DNA of 64,000 nucleotides from an uncultured Prevotellaceae bacterium (GCA_947166905.1 CAMVFZ010000005.1:1-64000); one strand, 5' to 3'; positions 1 to 9,356 are shown, counted from the first letter of the stretch. The notes: generated by a model from the letters alone, not told the origin. A program made the numbers and translations.

Positions 1-1
1 G

Positions 2-460
2 GGAAGCAGCTTCGAGTTCTCGGTGAGCCCGGAAGAGGGTTATGGCACATACGAGCCCAAGCATTGCTTCGATATTCCTAAGGATAGCTTCGAGATTGAT
101 GGCAAGGTTCGTGAAGACCTGCTTGAGATTGGCAACTTTATTCCTATGTTGAATAGTTCCGGTCATGTGGTTAATGGTAAGGTTGTGGCTGTTAAGGAGA
201 ATGCTGTTACTATGGATTTCAACCATCCTATGGCTGGTAAGACGCTCAACTTTAAGGGTGAGATTCTGACTGTTCGCGATGCTACTGAGAAGGAGCTTAA
301 GGAGGGTTTGCATGGCGAGTATTTGCCTCAGGAGGAGTGCGGATGCGGCTGTGGTCACCATCATCATGGTGATGGTGAGTGCTGCGGTCACCACGACCAC
401 AAGGACGGCGAGTGCTGCGGTCACCACGACCACAAGGACGGCTGCTGCCACCATAACTAG
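2..460 (+). CDS. slyD: FKBP-type peptidyl-prolyl cis-trans isomerase, SlyD-like (5' partial)
   Basis: The reading frame is open to the window edge, so the start is missing; a GTG at 23 is internal to the FKBP motif (SFEFSVSPEEGYG) and is unlikely to be the start. The sequence MDFNHPMAGKTLNFKGEI is the hallmark of the SlyD insert-in-flap/FKBP fold, which catalyses proline isomerisation and acts as a cytoplasmic chaperone. The last 40 residues are a His/Cys-rich tail with CGCGCGHHHH and repeated CCGHHDHKDG, typical of metal-binding (Ni/Zn) SlyD tails. Part of the tail is encoded by a 33-bp tandem duplication. It ends 106 bases before the glycosyltransferase. Confidence 0.9.
   Translation, partial: GSSFEFSVSPEEGYGTYEPKHCFDIPKDSFEIDGKVREDLLEIGNFIPMLNSSGHVVNGKVVAVKENAVTMDFNHPMAGKTLNFKGEILTVRDATEKELKEGLHGEYLPQEECGCGCGHHHHGDGECCGHHDHKDGECCGHHDHKDGCCHHN
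377..442 (+). repeat. 33-bp perfect tandem duplication in the slyD tail
   Basis: Two adjacent identical 33-base units (377-409 and 410-442) each encode ECCGHHDHKDG. The unit length is a multiple of three, so copy-number change alters the number of metal ligands without shifting the frame. Confidence 0.95.
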
Positions 461-537
461 TCCTCCGGCCAGGTATGCCACCCTCGGACCAGAAATTATG
501 GCCGATGGCCCTCAGGTGGCACACCTGGACCGTCGGA
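461..537. repeat. Imperfect inverted repeat between slyD and the glycosyltransferase
   Basis: CCAGGTATGCCACC (469-482) is the reverse complement, with one mismatch, of GGTGGCACACCTGG (515-528). Further complementary bases flank both arms (461-468 and 529-537). It probably forms a hairpin after slyD; there is no T-run, so a classical intrinsic terminator is not supported. Confidence 0.6.
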
Positions 538-566
538 GATACAGAAAATTGTAGTTGTTTAGTGTA

Positions 567-1661
567 ATGAAAGTAGCAGTAGTAATACTGAGCTGGAATA
601 ACCGGGAGTTCCTTAAGGAGTTTCTGCCGGGGGTGGTGGCTTCATCTAAAGCCGCCCAGGTTGTTGTTGCTGACAACGGCTCAACTGACGGAACGGTGGA
701 GTATCTGAAGGAAGAATTTCCGGAAGTTAAGGTACTGGCTTTTGACAAGAATTATGGCTTCACGGGTGGCTACAATAAGGCTATCGCTCTTCTGGAAGAA
801 TACGAGTACGTACTGCTGCTGAATTCAGATATAGAAACGCCTGCGGGTTGGCTGGAGCCGTTGACGGCTTTTATGGAGGCTAATCCGGACTGCGGAATTT
901 GTGCGCCTAAGCTTCATGCACTGCAGGATAAGGACCGCTTTGAGTACGCTGGAGCGGCGGGCGGTTTCATAGACCGCTATGGCTTCCCTTTCTGCCGTGG
1001 CCGCGTGCTCAAATGGACGGAACAGGACAACGGACAGTTCGGGGACTCCCCTGCCGATGTTTTCTGGGCCACGGGCGCTTGCATCCTTGTACGTACCAGC
1101 CTATGGAAGACTCTGGGCGGCCTGGACAGCCGGTTCTTCGCCCACATGGAAGAGATTGACTTCTGCTGGCGCGCAAAACTTGCAGGATGGCGCGTATGCG
1201 TAGTGCCGGAGTCAGTGGTTTACCACCTTGGAGGCGGCACTCTAAGGCCGGATTCCCCGGGCAAACTCAAGCTCAATTACAGGAACAATCTGCTGATGCT
1301 TCGCAACAACCTGTCAAAGACCTTCGCCCTTAGCTATCGGAACGCCGGCTTGCCTGCGGCAAAGGCCGCAGCGAAAGGACGCCGCAAGGCCGGGCGCAGG
1401 ATATTCAGCAGAATGATTCTGGACGGAGTCAGCGCAGCTATCTTCCTGCTTACAGGAAGGGCAAGCAGTTTCAAAGCCGTTGTCAAGGCCCACAATGAGT
1501 ATCGGGAACTTGTCAAGACACCATCGGCACAAGAGATTGAAAATTGGCTAAATAGCGGCGCAATACCCACAATATCAGGCATTTACAACGGCTGCATACC
1601 GGCAGCCGCACTGATATGGGGTAAAAAAACCTTCGGAAAATTGCAGCCAAAAATCAAATAA
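567..1661 (+). CDS. Family 2 glycosyltransferase
   Basis: A 364-residue protein starting MKVAVVILSWNN; this ATG fits the GT-A fold start, whereas a TTG four codons upstream only adds an unlikely extension. GT2 landmarks are visible: the nucleotide-binding strand, DNGSTDG near residue 36, the metal-binding LLLNSD near 86-88, and the acceptor region with MEEIDFCWRAKLAGW. The pattern matches rhamnosyltransferase-like GT2 enzymes that transfer a sugar from a nucleotide donor to cell-surface glycans. The C-terminal hundred residues are basic and may associate with the membrane. Donor and acceptor cannot be told from sequence. No other glycan gene adjoins it. Confidence 0.85.
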   Translation: MKVAVVILSWNNREFLKEFLPGVVASSKAAQVVVADNGSTDGTVEYLKEEFPEVKVLAFDKNYGFTGGYNKAIALLEEYEYVLLLNSDIETPAGWLEPLTAFMEANPDCGICAPKLHALQDKDRFEYAGAAGGFIDRYGFPFCRGRVLKWTEQDNGQFGDSPADVFWATGACILVRTSLWKTLGGLDSRFFAHMEEIDFCWRAKLAGWRVCVVPESVVYHLGGGTLRPDSPGKLKLNYRNNLLMLRNNLSKTFALSYRNAGLPAAKAAAKGRRKAGRRIFSRMILDGVSAAIFLLTGRASSFKAVVKAHNEYRELVKTPSAQEIENWLNSGAIPTISGIYNGCIPAAALIWGKKTFGKLQPKIK

Positions 1662-1699
1662 TTGCGATATTTGGGGTTAATAGTCTTTAATTCAAGAGT

Positions 1700-3064
1700 A
1701 TGAAGATCATTATCGAAGGCGCAGGAGAAGTAGGAATTCACCTTGCCAAGATGCTGGCCGCAGAGGCAAATGACATTACTGTAATCGATCCGGACGAGGA
1801 GCGTCTCAGTAAACTTGCAACCAGTGCAGATGTTATTACACTGGAAGGACAGCCCTCTTCCATACGCTCGCTGAAAACGGCAAACATAGAAAAGGCAGAC
1901 CTTTTCATTGCAGTGAATCCCGGCACTCACCAGGACGTCAATGTCGTTAGCGCATTGCTGGCCAAGAAGTTAGGCTGCAAGAAAGTGTGCGCCCGCGTAG
2001 ACGACGAGGATTATCTGTCTTACGACAACCGCTACCTGTTCACAGAAATGGGTATCGATATGCTCTTCTACCCGGAAAGAATTGCAGCGACAGAGATTGT
2101 AGACCATCTGAAGCGTACCGCATCTACTGATTCCATGGACTTCGCCCGCGGTAAACTGCGTATTGCCGTCTTCAAACTGGAAGACGACTCCCCGCTGCTG
2201 GACATGACTCTTACAGAGTTCACATCGGCAATGGGAGCCAAAGAAGACCAGCAGAGCTTCAGGATTGTTGCAGTATCCAGGGGCGACGAGACCATCATCC
2301 CGGATGCTTCCATGAAGTTCAAATACCACGACCTTGTGTTCATCATCACCACAAGGGAAGGCATCGAGCCTATTATGACCTTCCTTGGCAAGAGCAACGT
2401 AGAGGTGAACAAGCTGATGATTCTTGGCGCCAGCCAGATTGGAGGCATGGTAGCAAAGGGCCTCAGCCGCCAGTTGGAAACAATCAAGGTCATTGACACG
2501 GACAAGGCCATGTGTCTTGATCTGAGTGAAAAGACCGATGATAACGTATTGGTAATCAACGGTGACGGACGTAATTCAGACTTCCTGCTGGAGCAGGGAA
2601 TAAAGGATTACGATGCCTTCGTGGCAGTAACGGATAACGACGAGGCCAATATCCTGGCCTGCGTGGTTGCAAAGAAATTCGGAGTTCCCAGGACTGTAGC
2701 GCAGGTAGAGAATCTGGAGTACATCCAGCTGGCAGAGGACATGGGCGTTGATGCAGTAATCAACAAGAAACTGATTACCGCCGGCAAGATCTTCAAGATG
2801 ACCTTGAGCAACAAGGTCCGCTTTATCAAGTATATGAGCGGCACCCAGGCAGAGGTGCTGGAATATATTGTCTCTCCTGGCAGCAAGATTACCCGCGCTC
2901 CCCTTATGGACCTGGACTTCCCGGAGAATGCCATCATCGGCGGTATAATCAGGGGCAACGAGTCCTTCATAGCCGTGGGCAGCACTAAGGTAGAGGCCTA
3001 CGACCGAGTGGCAGTATTTGCGTTGCCGGAGGCCGTAAAGCAGGTGGACAAGATGTTCAGATAG
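1700..3064 (+). CDS. trkA: Trk system potassium uptake protein TrkA
   Basis: A 454-residue cytoplasmic protein with two tandem RCK modules. The first NAD-binding glycine motif, GAGEVG, lies at residues 7-12 and is followed by the acidic VIDPDEERL; the second, GASQIGG, lies near residue 240 and is followed by VIDTDKAM. Each is followed by a TrkA-C type domain. This duplicated architecture is that of TrkA, the regulatory subunit that gates the TrkH/TrkG potassium channel in response to nucleotides. No trkH is in the window beside it; the ABC-F gene begins only three bases downstream, so the two are probably co-transcribed. Confidence 0.92.
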   Translation: MKIIIEGAGEVGIHLAKMLAAEANDITVIDPDEERLSKLATSADVITLEGQPSSIRSLKTANIEKADLFIAVNPGTHQDVNVVSALLAKKLGCKKVCARVDDEDYLSYDNRYLFTEMGIDMLFYPERIAATEIVDHLKRTASTDSMDFARGKLRIAVFKLEDDSPLLDMTLTEFTSAMGAKEDQQSFRIVAVSRGDETIIPDASMKFKYHDLVFIITTREGIEPIMTFLGKSNVEVNKLMILGASQIGGMVAKGLSRQLETIKVIDTDKAMCLDLSEKTDDNVLVINGDGRNSDFLLEQGIKDYDAFVAVTDNDEANILACVVAKKFGVPRTVAQVENLEYIQLAEDMGVDAVINKKLITAGKIFKMTLSNKVRFIKYMSGTQAEVLEYIVSPGSKITRAPLMDLDFPENAIIGGIIRGNESFIAVGSTKVEAYDRVAVFALPEAVKQVDKMFR

Positions 3065-3067
3065 CTG

Positions 3068-4858
3068 ATGGCCAGTTACTTACAAATAGAGAACATCAGC
3101 AAATCCTACGGTCCCAAGATTCTTTTTGAGAACATAGGTTTCAATATTTCAGAGGGCGACAAAATCGCCCTCATTGCACCTAACGGCACAGGTAAAACAT
3201 CGCTGTTGAAAATCCTGGCCGGAAAGGACAAGTCCGATTCCGGAGGAAAAATCACTTTTTTAAAAGATATCCGCATATCCTTTCTTGAGCAGGAATACGA
3301 TTACTTGCCGGAGCGTTCCATACAGGAACAGGTAGAGGCAGGGGCTGCCGGATTCCTTGGCAGAATCGGTCCGGAGGAGAGAATTGAATACTGGCAAAGG
3401 TTGCGGGAGCATCTTAGCAACTTCAATCTTGGGGATTTGTCCATGCCGATGAGGGCCCTTTCGGGCGGTGAGGTAAAGCGTGTTGCCATTGCGCAGATGT
3501 TGGCCACGGAGGCCGATTTTTACATTATGGACGAGCCTACCAACCATCTGGACACGGATGCTATCGAGTATCTGGAGTCCTTCCTAGGGCGGTCCAGATG
3601 TACTCTGCTGATGGTAACTCATGACCGCTACTTCCTTGAAAGGGTGTGCAATACGGTGATGGAGCTGGACCACGGGGCTGTTTACACCTACCGTGGCGAC
3701 TACGAGAATTACCTTGAGAAGCGGCAGGAGAGAATCGACAATTACAATGCGGAGACTGACAAGGTGCGCAATATCCTGCGCCGCGAGTTAGAGTGGATGC
3801 GCAGTACTCCTTGCGCGCGTACGGGTAAGGCTAAGTATCGCAAGGATGCATTTTACCGCCTTCAGGACAGGGCCGATGCCGTCTATACCGAGTCCAGGCT
3901 TAGTCTGGACGACGTTGCCGGGGCGTCCCGTCTTGGCACCAAGATTATCAACTGCAAGAATGCGAGTTTCTATTATGGTGGCAAGTGCTACCTGAAGGAC
4001 TTTACTTATAATTTCCAGAGGTACGAGAAAGTTGGAATTGTTGGCCGCAACGGTGCTGGTAAGACTACTTTTTTGAACCTTATTCTGGGGCGTTTCGATC
4101 CCGATGATCCGGGAGAGTTTTCTGGCACAATAGAGCGTGGAGAGTCCCTGAAGGTGGGTTATTACACCCAGAAGGGCATTGACTTTACAGGCGATCAGAC
4201 TGTGCTTGAGACGGTGGCGGACACTCGACTGCTTAACCGCTTCATGTTCCCTCATGAGATGCTTAATACGCGCGTTTCACGCCTGTCTGGAGGTGAAAAG
4301 AGGCGGCTTTACTTGCTGACGATTCTGATGGAGCAGCCTAATGTGCTGGTTCTGGACGAGCCTACGAACGACCTTGATATCGTTACCTTGAACGTGCTGG
4401 AAGAGTATCTTAAGGAGTATCACGGTACGCTAATCATAGTTTCCCACGACAGGCATTTCCTGGACCGCTTGGTGGACCACTTGTTTGTACTGTGCGGCGA
4501 CGGTGAGGTCAAGGACTTTATCGGCAGTTACACCCAGTACCGCACCTTCCTTAAGGATCGTGAGGTCGAGCTTCGTCGCGGCAATACTGATTCTTGTAAT
4601 GCCGATCGTAACCGAACCGGTTCTCAAAAAGTTAAAACTACTACTCAGAAGCTTTCTTTCAAGGAAAAGCGTGAGCTGGAGCAGCTGGAGGCCGATATAC
4701 CGGCGTTGGAAGCAGAGAAGGCTTCGCTTACTGAGCAGATAAGTAGCGGCACACTCCCCTACGATAAATTGCAGGAGGCTTCGGAGCGTATCGGGGCTAT
4801 TGATGCGGCTCTTGAAGAGAAGGAGATGCGCTGGCTGGAACTATCAGAAAAGGCTTAG
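3068..4858 (+). CDS. uup: ABC-F family ATP-binding protein (Uup-like)
   Basis: A 596-residue soluble protein with two ABC cassettes and no membrane segments. Walker A motifs are PNGTGKT (near 40) and GRNGAGKT (near 325), with LSGGE signatures near 130 and 407 and MDEPTNHLD / LDEPTNDLD Walker B motifs. The linker with ARTGKAKYRKDAFYRLQDRA and a C-terminal coiled coil (about 525-596, rich in Glu/Lys) match Uup rather than EttA. ABC-F proteins act on the ribosome; Uup is linked to ribosome rescue and to suppression of transposon precise excision. It follows trkA by three bases and precedes the DUF45 gene by two. Confidence 0.88.
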   Translation: MASYLQIENISKSYGPKILFENIGFNISEGDKIALIAPNGTGKTSLLKILAGKDKSDSGGKITFLKDIRISFLEQEYDYLPERSIQEQVEAGAAGFLGRIGPEERIEYWQRLREHLSNFNLGDLSMPMRALSGGEVKRVAIAQMLATEADFYIMDEPTNHLDTDAIEYLESFLGRSRCTLLMVTHDRYFLERVCNTVMELDHGAVYTYRGDYENYLEKRQERIDNYNAETDKVRNILRRELEWMRSTPCARTGKAKYRKDAFYRLQDRADAVYTESRLSLDDVAGASRLGTKIINCKNASFYYGGKCYLKDFTYNFQRYEKVGIVGRNGAGKTTFLNLILGRFDPDDPGEFSGTIERGESLKVGYYTQKGIDFTGDQTVLETVADTRLLNRFMFPHEMLNTRVSRLSGGEKRRLYLLTILMEQPNVLVLDEPTNDLDIVTLNVLEEYLKEYHGTLIIVSHDRHFLDRLVDHLFVLCGDGEVKDFIGSYTQYRTFLKDREVELRRGNTDSCNADRNRTGSQKVKTTTQKLSFKEKRELEQLEADIPALEAEKASLTEQISSGTLPYDKLQEASERIGAIDAALEEKEMRWLELSEKA

Positions 4859-4860
4859 GG

Positions 4861-5289
4861 ATGTACATCTTCAGGATATTCAGAAGGCGGCGCAGGGTTG
4901 CGTCAGAGGCCGAAAAGGCTAAGTTTGAGCCGCTGCGCAAGGAGGCCCGCGCGGTGCTTCCGGCCCGTCTTGCGGAGCTTGCCGGGAAGTACGGCTTTGA
5001 GTACAATCGTGTTTTTATGAAGCATAACCGCTCCAATTGGGGCAGCTGTTCCAGCAAGCAGAATATCAATCTTAACATTACTCTGGTTTTACTGCCGGAG
5101 GATCTGCGTACCATGGTGCTGCTCCACGAGCTCTGCCACTTGCGCCACATGAATCACGGCGCAGAGTACCACGCCCTGCTGGATTCCCTTTGCCTTCAAG
5201 AGCTGGGCACCCCGGCCAAACCCCTCCGCACCCGTCTCCGCACCTACTCCGCCTGGTCCGGCCAGCCCCGCAAACCGTCGCAGGTATGA
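4861..5289 (+). CDS. DUF45/YgjP-type zinc metallopeptidase-like protein
   Basis: A 142-residue protein with NRSNWGSCSSKQNINLN followed by HELCHLRHMNHGAEYH; the HExxH site is His89, Glu90 and His93. This is the DUF45 (YgjP, SprT-like) core. It is shorter than the usual roughly 230-residue family members, lacking most of the N-terminal domain, so activity is uncertain. The last residues (about RKPSQV) are encoded by the first copy of the intergenic repeat, which supplies the stop codon. The gene ends an apparent trkA-uup-DUF45 run. Confidence 0.75.
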   Translation: MYIFRIFRRRRRVASEAEKAKFEPLRKEARAVLPARLAELAGKYGFEYNRVFMKHNRSNWGSCSSKQNINLNITLVLLPEDLRTMVLLHELCHLRHMNHGAEYHALLDSLCLQELGTPAKPLRTRLRTYSAWSGQPRKPSQV

Positions 5290-5600
5290 CAAAAAAACGT
5301 CGCAGGTATGACAAAAATGGCTGACCTGCGACGCTATACGCTCTAAATGGCCGAAAACCGTCGCAGATGGGGCTAAAAAATCACACCTGCGACACTTTTA
5401 GCCATGACCTGCGACAGGAAATGAGATTTCTCCACTACGGTCGAAATGACAGAACCGGCGCCGTCAGGCGCGTGCCGAAACGCCGCATAAATTTTGGAAG
5501 CCCGAAGGGCTGACCCAGGGGGAGGTCCGTAAGGACCGGCCGGGGGGTACGCCCCCCGGTAAATAGATGGATTGTCGCTTGCGACAGTCCTGCCCTCGCT
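5276..5600. repeat. Intergenic island with six copies of a GTCGCAGGT motif
   Basis: No gene is supported here. GTCGCAGGTATGACAAAAA occurs twice in direct orientation (about 5277-5295 and 5299-5317). The core GTCGCAG(G)T or its complement recurs at 5324-5332, 5360-5368, 5385-5393 and 5407-5415. It is followed by a stretch resembling widespread gut-bacterial dispersed repeats (GAGATTTCTCC...GGTCGAAATGACAG, 5421-5453) and GC-rich hairpins around 5500-5560. A related TCACACCTGCGAC element recurs near 47660. Confidence 0.7.
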
Positions 5601-5645
5601 ACGAAGAAAAAAACCAGCCTGTTGGGCTGGTTTTTAAAAACTTCG

Positions 5646-5661
<16 letters not shown>
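5586..5661. repeat. 21-bp perfect inverted repeat copying the tRNA-fMet 3' end
   Basis: The 21 bases at 5641-5661, which include the acceptor 3' strand and part of the T arm of the minus-strand tRNA, are repeated exactly in inverted orientation at 5586-5606. The terminator hairpin lies between the arms. The precursor RNA could therefore form one very long hairpin that competes with the tRNA acceptor stem. Confidence 0.9.
5607..5634 (-). terminator. Intrinsic terminator of tRNA-fMet
   Basis: AAACCAGCC (5611-5619) pairs with GGCTGGTTT (5625-5633) around a five-base loop. Read on the minus strand the hairpin is followed by a T-run (complement of 5606-5613). It lies about 12 bases after the tRNA 3' end and could also work on the plus strand. 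Confidence 0.8.
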
Positions 5662-5718
<57 letters not shown>

Positions 5719-5729
5719 GTATTGGATTG

Positions 5730-5759
5730 CAAAGGTACGGCTTTTTTCTGTATTTGCAA
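5730..5759 (-). promoter_or_regulatory. Promoter of tRNA-fMet
   Basis: On the minus strand a -33 TTG (5757-5759) is followed after 19 bases by the -7 box TACCTTTG (5730-5737), matching the Bacteroidetes housekeeping consensus TTG-N19-TAnnTTTG. The box ends 12 bases before the tRNA. Confidence 0.85.
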
Positions 5760-5766
5760 ATTTTTT

Positions 5767-7545
5767 TCATCGAATCGACATCTCGTACGGCATCCTGGCA
5801 AAGAAACGAGCCTGCGTAGAAGCCTTGTACCAGCGCTTCAGAGTGTACTCCAGCTGGCGCAGAGGAGTATCGGCAAAGACATCGCTTGTGCCGCCATATT
5901 CAGAGCCGATGGAATCGATGATATCGTCTAAGATAGTGCTTTCATACACGGGATAAGTAGTTATGTTCCAGGCAGAAAGAGATGAGTCACCAAGCAAGGA
6001 TGCAGCATAGCGCACTGCGTCCATAAGGGTACCAGCCTCGTCGGTAAGACCGATATTGAGGGCATCGGCACCAGTCCATACACGGCCCTGGGCAATCTCG
6101 TCAACTGCGGAAGCTTCCATACCACGACCCTCGGCAACGGTATTTACAAAAGCAGAGTAAATATCCTCAATCTCTGCCTGCAAGGCCTCGCGCTCCTGTG
6201 CATCCAGCGGGGCAAAAGAGCCGCCCACATGCTTGCTGGAGTTCACATTTACGATATTCACGTGAAGCTTGTTCTTGATAGTTTTGCTAAGATCCGGAAT
6301 CATTGCAAACACGCCGATAGAACCTGTAAGAGTGGTCTTATCTGTGAAAATACGGTCGCAACTATTGGAAATCCAGTAGCCACCGGAAGCTGCATAAGCG
6401 CCGTAAGAAGCGATAACCGGCTTCTCTGCGCGAAGCAGATCAATCTCTGTCTTGATCTTGTCAGATGCCAACACGCTGCCGCCGGGAGAAGCAACCCTAA
6501 GCACTACAGCCTTGACATTGGGATCGTTACGAAGCTGGGCAATTGTCGTAGCATATGCATCGCCGGCGATATTGGCCTCGTCTATACCCTCTACGATATC
6601 TCCGCTGGCCACAAGAATGGCAATCTGGTTAAATCCACCTACGCTGGCACCAGCGCGAAGCTTGATATAATCAGCAAAATCGATGGTGCTGACCATGGCG
6701 TAATCGTTTACACCAGAGAGGTTTGCAAGCTTCTCTTTAAGCTGCTCACGGGTAAGTAGTTCATCGGCCAGAGCATTATCTATCATGGACTGGCAGGTGT
6801 TCAGTTGAAGGTTTTCTACCAGGCGGGTGAAGTCTTCCATCTCTACGCCCCTGGATTTGGAGATTTCCTCTGCTATGGAATTCCAGATAGAGCCAATCAT
6901 TTCCTTGGTCTGGAGCATGTTCTCCGGGCTGGGCTCGCTCTTTATGAACATCTCTCCGGCAGATTTGTATTTGCCGTGACGGATGAGCTGAACATTTACA
7001 TCAAGTTTATTCAAAAGATCTCCAAGGAAAATAAGCTGTGAGCCAACGCCGGAGATCTGAGGGCCGGCGCCATGGTTTGCGCTAAGGTAAACCTTATCGG
7101 AAACGCTGGCAAGGTAGTATGACCCAAGCGTAGGGAATTCGCAGAATGAAACCACTGCCTTTCCGCTCTGGCGGAACTCTTCCAAAGCGTGACGGAGTTC
7201 CTCTACCTGGGCGATATCGGCAGAAATGCCATCGGCCTTAAGGAAAATAAAATTGATATAAGGGTCTGATTCAGCCTTCTTTATCGCCTTGACGGCATCC
7301 CACAGTGTAACGGAAGGTGCGGCATCGCCGGTAAGATAGCTCTGGAAGTCGGCTGCCTGTTTTTTCTCTGCGAACATCAGGCTGGACATATCTATCCTAA
7401 GCACGCTGTTCGCACGCAAAACCGGGCCCTCTGCCTCGAATGAGAACAGGTTTCCGATGAATGTAATGAATAAAATGAAGGTAAAAATACCCGCTATAAT
7501 GCAACCCAACGCTGCGGCAAGCAGCATTTTCCAGAAATCTTTCAT
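5767..7545 (-). CDS. sppA: Signal peptide peptidase SppA, 67K type
   Basis: A 592-residue membrane-bound serine protease that degrades cleaved signal peptides. I start it at the ATG (MKDFWKMLLAAALG) rather than the TTG four codons earlier. One N-terminal membrane segment (about residues 8-32) is followed by two SppA/ClpP-fold halves. The catalytic Lys is in GKYKSAGE (near 194) and the catalytic Ser in YAASGGYWIS (near 387), the tandem arrangement of the 67K type. It is transcribed divergently from hisS; a -7 box TATATTTG sits at 7571-7578 on its strand. Confidence 0.92.
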   Translation of the reverse strand: MKDFWKMLLAAALGCIIAGIFTFILFITFIGNLFSFEAEGPVLRANSVLRIDMSSLMFAEKKQAADFQSYLTGDAAPSVTLWDAVKAIKKAESDPYINFIFLKADGISADIAQVEELRHALEEFRQSGKAVVSFCEFPTLGSYYLASVSDKVYLSANHGAGPQISGVGSQLIFLGDLLNKLDVNVQLIRHGKYKSAGEMFIKSEPSPENMLQTKEMIGSIWNSIAEEISKSRGVEMEDFTRLVENLQLNTCQSMIDNALADELLTREQLKEKLANLSGVNDYAMVSTIDFADYIKLRAGASVGGFNQIAILVASGDIVEGIDEANIAGDAYATTIAQLRNDPNVKAVVLRVASPGGSVLASDKIKTEIDLLRAEKPVIASYGAYAASGGYWISNSCDRIFTDKTTLTGSIGVFAMIPDLSKTIKNKLHVNIVNVNSSKHVGGSFAPLDAQEREALQAEIEDIYSAFVNTVAEGRGMEASAVDEIAQGRVWTGADALNIGLTDEAGTLMDAVRYAASLLGDSSLSAWNITTYPVYESTILDDIIDSIGSEYGGTSDVFADTPLRQLEYTLKRWYKASTQARFFARMPYEMSIR

Positions 7546-7570
7546 AAACCCTAACAATTTGCTTATTGCG

Positions 7571-7607
7571 CAAATATAAGCATTTCACGGTTTTTTTGGT
7601 ATATTTG
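7571..7607. promoter_or_regulatory. Divergent sppA / hisS promoter region
   Basis: A -7 box TATATTTG is present on the minus strand (7571-7578, for sppA) and another on the plus strand (7600-7607, for hisS). No clear -33 TTG is present at the standard spacing for either, so both may be moderate promoters. Confidence 0.65.
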
Positions 7608-7626
7608 CACGCTAAGAAATTGTTTT

Positions 7627-9006
7627 ATGGCTCAGAAACCTTCAATCCCAAAGGGAACACGTGACTTCGGCATTGTAGAAATGGCCGAAAGAAATTATAT
7701 ATTCGACACAATCAGAAGTGTATACAAGACCTATGGCTACTCCCAGATAGAGACCCCTGCGATGGAGAACCTGTCCACCCTGCTTGGCAAGTATGGTGAC
7801 GAGGGCGACAAACTCCTTTTCAGGATCTTGAATTCCGGAGATGCTTTTGCCGATGTCGACTTGTCGGCAGGCAGTGCTGCCATTACAAAACAGGTGTGCG
7901 AAAAGGGTCTTCGCTACGACCTTACAGTGCCTTTCGCACGTTACGTAGTGCAGCATCAGAACGAGATTTCCTTCCCCTTCAGGCGCTACCAGATTCAGCC
8001 CGTATGGCGTGCAGACCGTCCTCAGAAGGGACGCTACCGCGAGTTTTATCAGTGCGACGCCGACGTCGTAGGCAGCAATTCCCAGCTGAACGAGCTTGAG
8101 CTTGTACAGATTGTGGACAAGGTTTTTACTCTGTTTGACATCAACGTAATCATCAAGATAAACAACCGCAAGGTGCTTACCGGCCTTGCAGAGATTGCAG
8201 GTTTCCCGGACAAGGTGGTTGACATCACCGTCGCCATCGACAAACTGGACAAGATAGGACTTGACGCAGTCAAGGAAGAGATGGCGGAGCGTGGCCTTTC
8301 AGAAACGGCAATCAGCGTTATTGAGCCGATTCTGTCCCTTAGCGGCACCACGGAAGAAAAGCTGGCAGTAATGCGCGGACTGATGTCCGGCGGCAGCGCA
8401 TCAGGGCTCAAATCCGAGGCCGGCCTCAAGGGCTTGGACGAGCTTGAAGAGCTCTTCGGCTTCATCGCCGCAGCAGGTATCAAGAACCAGGTAGAGATTG
8501 ACCTTTCACTGGCCCGCGGCCTCAACTATTACACCGGAGCCATCTTCGAGGTCAAGGCTGCAGACTTTGCCATCGGCAGCATCTGCGGTGGTGGACGTTA
8601 TGACAACCTTACCGGAATCTTCGGTCTTCCTGGCCTTTCCGGAGTGGGCATTTCCTTTGGCGCAGACCGCATCTACGATGTTCTCAAGGGACTTGACAAG
8701 TTCCCCAAGGGCCTTACCACTGCAACGACGGTACTCTTTGCCAACATGGACGCAAGCGTGCTCCCCTACCTTATCCCTATCGCCAAACAGCTCAGGGACA
8801 AGGGCGTAGCCTGCGAGATTTATCCCGATGCCGGCAAGCTCAAGAAGCAGTTTGACTTCGCCGACAAGAAGGGCATTCCGTTTATCTCCATCAACGGTTC
8901 CGACGAAGCCTCCGCCGGCCAGGTCAACCTTAAGAACCTTGCCACCGGAGAACAGAAATCATTCCCCGCTACCGACACAGACGCAATCCTGGCATTCCTT
9001 AAATAG
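7627..9006 (+). CDS. hisS: Histidyl-tRNA synthetase
   Basis: A 459-residue class II aminoacyl-tRNA synthetase that charges tRNA-His. It begins [15 protein letters not shown]; the class II motif 2 region is [25 protein letters not shown] (about 119-143), the histidine-binding RGLNYYTG lies near 297, and motif 3 is [11 protein letters not shown] near 319. A C-terminal anticodon-binding domain spans about 360-459. The ATG lies 20 bases after a -7 box. A terminator follows directly, so it appears to be a single-gene unit. Confidence 0.96.
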   Translation: MAQKPSIPKGTRDFGIVEMAERNYIFDTIRSVYKTYGYSQIETPAMENLSTLLGKYGDEGDKLLFRILNSGDAFADVDLSAGSAAITKQVCEKGLRYDLTVPFARYVVQHQNEISFPFRRYQIQPVWRADRPQKGRYREFYQCDADVVGSNSQLNELELVQIVDKVFTLFDINVIIKINNRKVLTGLAEIAGFPDKVVDITVAIDKLDKIGLDAVKEEMAERGLSETAISVIEPILSLSGTTEEKLAVMRGLMSGGSASGLKSEAGLKGLDELEELFGFIAAAGIKNQVEIDLSLARGLNYYTGAIFEVKAADFAIGSICGGGRYDNLTGIFGLPGLSGVGISFGADRIYDVLKGLDKFPKGLTTATTVLFANMDASVLPYLIPIAKQLRDKGVACEIYPDAGKLKKQFDFADKKGIPFISINGSDEASAGQVNLKNLATGEQKSFPATDTDAILAFLK

Positions 9007-9025
9007 AGAACAACGCTATACAACG

Positions 9026-9057
9026 CAAAAACCAGCCGCAGAGGCTGGTTTTTTGTT
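9026..9057 (+). terminator. Intrinsic terminator of hisS
   Basis: AACCAGCC pairs with GGCTGGTT (9030-9050) around GCAGA, flanked by an A-run and followed by a T-rich tract, 20 bases after the hisS stop. Confidence 0.85.
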
Positions 9058-9093
9058 TTTACATGGGTTATGTTTTAGTTATTGATGCCGACA

Positions 9094-9342
9094 TTATAAA
9101 CTGAGGGCCCCTTTTCGGATTTCCAGATAAATATTCTCCGCCGCCTCCAAGATCTTGTTAACCACAGCATTAAGCTCATCTTCAGGAATAAAACTCCACT
9201 GCCCAACGGCCGCATAAAGGGCAGGATTACTCTCTTTAAACCTATCTACGATTAAATTAGCCCAATTGTCACGAGAAGAAGACGGAACCAGCTCTACAAT
9301 ACGCTGGGGAATCATACTCTTTAATGTGTTCTTTTGGTTCAT
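9094..9342 (-). CDS. Hypothetical 82-residue protein
   Basis: A small acidic, predicted helical protein (MNQKNTLKSMIPQRIVEL...) with no signal peptide, membrane segment or recognised motif. It starts with ATG 14 bases after the AraC-type regulator on the same strand and shows no competing frame, which supports it being a real co-transcribed gene. I do not recognise the family and infer no function. Confidence 0.5.
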   Translation of the reverse strand: MNQKNTLKSMIPQRIVELVPSSSRDNWANLIVDRFKESNPALYAAVGQWSFIPEDELNAVVNKILEAAENIYLEIRKGALSL

Positions 9343-9356
9343 ACTATCCCTGAAAG

